Source of the DNA: Ruminiclostridium hungatei | GTDB taxonomy: Bacteria > Bacillota > Clostridia > Acetivibrionales > DSM-1351 | Length of the DNA: 64,000 nucleotides | Assembly (NCBI RefSeq): GCF_002051585.1 | Contig: NZ_MZGX01000004.1 | Span: 62,001 to 126,000 of the forward strand | Reading direction: 5' to 3' | Made by a program: the position numbers and the translations under genes | Notes under the pieces: generated by a model | The model's input: only the letters and a program-made list of their open reading frames with translations | What the model was told of the DNA's origin: nothing | The model's database searches: none | Shown: in pieces, positions 63,157-64,000 of the stretch | Layout: each line of letters begins with the position of its first letter | Numbering within the stretch: the stretch's first letter is position 1

Positions 63157-63174
63157 TTGGATTACCCCTATCTT

Positions 63175-64000
63175 TTATTCATTTAAATTTGCAAGATACT
63201 TTTTGACCAATATGGCCAGCTTGAAGATAACAGCGTCGTCAAAGCTGGTCAGTTCCAGTCCTGTGAGCCTCTTGATCTTTTCAAGCCGGTAGACAAGCGT
63301 ATTTCTGTGAATATAAAGCTGTCTTGCAGTCTCACTCACATTCAGATTGTTTTCAAAGAATTTTTGAATTGTAAGCATTGTTTCATTGTCCAGCGAATCC
63401 GCAGAGTTATCCTTGAATACCTCATCCAGAAACAGTTGGCATAATGAAGTTGGTATATGATATACCAGCCGGCCGATTCCAAGGTTGTTATAATCGTATA
63501 TGTTATTGTCCCCGCCGAAAATATTTCCGATGATCATGGACATCTGAGCTTCCTTGTAGGATTTGGTAATGTCTTTCAGATTTGCAATAATAGTTCCTAT
63601 CCCTATGGAGGCCTTGACCATTAATTCGGCATTCAGGGTGTCCACAATAATACGCGCTATTTTGTATACTTCCTTATAGTCATCCTTGTTTTTGACTTCC
63701 TTGACCAGGACAACATTATCGTTGTCAATGACAATGACAAAGTCCTTGCTCTTGTTTGGAAACAAGCTTTCTATCACTTCATGAACATGTATGTCTCTTT
63801 CGCTGGTGGCATTTATAAGAAACACTACTCTCAAAGCATTATAATCGATGTGCAGTTCCTTTGATCTCACCAGTATATCACCCGGCAGAATATTTTCTAC
63901 GATTATATTCTTGATAAAGGTGTTTTTATCATACTTTTCATCATAGTAGCTTTTAAGGTTGAGAATATTTAAGGTAAACAGCTCAAGATATGTGATATCC
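63175..64000 (-). CDS. CdaR/PucR-family regulator (N-terminus off window)
   Basis: The frame is open from the stop at 63175 to the window edge, giving 275 visible codons. A GTG at 63870 is internal, since the upstream in-frame sequence (LELFTLNILNLKSYYDEKY...NIIVENILPGDILVR) belongs to the family. The visible part holds a GGDEF-like/CdaR sensor region and the C-terminal PucR helix-turn-helix FFENNLNVSETARQLYIHRN TLVYRLEKI. CdaR-type regulators control sugar-acid or other catabolic genes; the target is unknown. It sits just upstream of ftsE. Confidence 0.85.
   Translation of the reverse strand, partial: DITYLELFTLNILNLKSYYDEKYDKNTFIKNIIVENILPGDILVRSKELHIDYNALRVVFLINATSERDIHVHEVIESLFPNKSKDFVIVIDNDNVVLVKEVKNKDDYKEVYKIARIIVDTLNAELMVKASIGIGTIIANLKDITKSYKEAQMSMIIGNIFGGDNNIYDYNNLGIGRLVYHIPTSLCQLFLDEVFKDNSADSLDNETMLTIQKFFENNLNVSETARQLYIHRNTLVYRLEKIKRLTGLELTSFDDAVIFKLAILVKKYLANLNE

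Noticed and set aside
63175-63870. Treating the GTG at 63870 as the start of the CdaR-type gene
   Set aside because: The frame stays open to the window edge with family-like sequence, so the gene is cut by the window and the GTG is internal.

Overview
The window reads as a chromosomal segment of a spore-forming, anaerobic member of the Clostridia. The evidence is a CtsR/McsA/McsB/ClpC stress operon, Rex, CwlD, a small acid-soluble spore protein, an FMN-riboswitch riboflavin operon, GGAGG-type ribosome binding sites, many GTG/TTG starts and AT-rich spacers. The glycan genes (two GH94 phosphorylases, GH30, GH15, GH18 and a YesMN-type sugar sensor) fit a plant- or fungal-glycan-degrading relative of Ruminiclostridium/Acetivibrio. 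That placement is inference; no rRNA gene is present.

Layout. 1-0.7 kb: 3' part missing of a ferric-reductase-like membrane protein, preceded by two palindromes with a shared core. 1-8.6 kb: proS, a degenerate ispF, ispD, yacL, a carD-like regulator with an attenuator-like leader, a small conserved clostridial protein, an isochorismatase-family hydrolase and radA. 8.9-12.2 kb: a cytoplasmic GH15 enzyme and a membrane GT2. 12.3-12.5 kb: a 216-bp fold-back element. 12.6-17.1 kb: the ctsR-mcsA-mcsB-clpC operon with a perfect CtsR box.

17.5-35.5 kb is an accessory glycan-use locus. It holds a lipoprotein sugar-binding protein and two permeases without an ATPase, then a complete non-autonomous IS1595-like element with inverted repeats, 8-bp target duplication and a small membrane-protein passenger. 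A YesM/YesN two-component system follows, then two GH94 phosphorylases, a mutarotase-like protein, a GH30 beta-glucosidase/glucanase and a LacI regulator with two matching operators. I read it as uptake of beta-gluco-oligosaccharides, probably beta-1,2 and beta-1,3, followed by energy-saving intracellular phosphorolysis.

35.8-51.1 kb: an EF-G paralogue with an altered switch II, aroF-tyrA, rex, a GT4-CsaB fusion for cell-wall glycan pyruvylation, a YkvA-like protein, an ABC-F ATPase, cwlD, a HEAT-like protein with a membrane partner, and a secreted GH18-LRR protein. 51.3-55.5 kb: a 46-residue peptide gene and the ribD-ribE-ribBA-ribH operon under an FMN riboswitch. 55.6-56.3 kb: a five-tRNA operon (Val, Asp, Phe, Gly, Cys) interrupted by an odd spacer. 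56.4-64 kb: hslO, a cold-shock gene, a methyltransferase, a spore-protein gene, and the cell-envelope group ftsE-ftsX-M23 peptidase-ctpA, ending in a CdaR/PucR-type regulator cut by the window edge.

Most genes lie on the minus strand. Starts were reset from the longest reading frame wherever a clear ribosome binding site supported a downstream codon. The strongest unusual signals are the IS1595-like element with its passenger, the 216-bp fold-back element, the perfect 38-bp palindrome, the carD leader, the degenerate IspF, and the GH94/GH30 locus.
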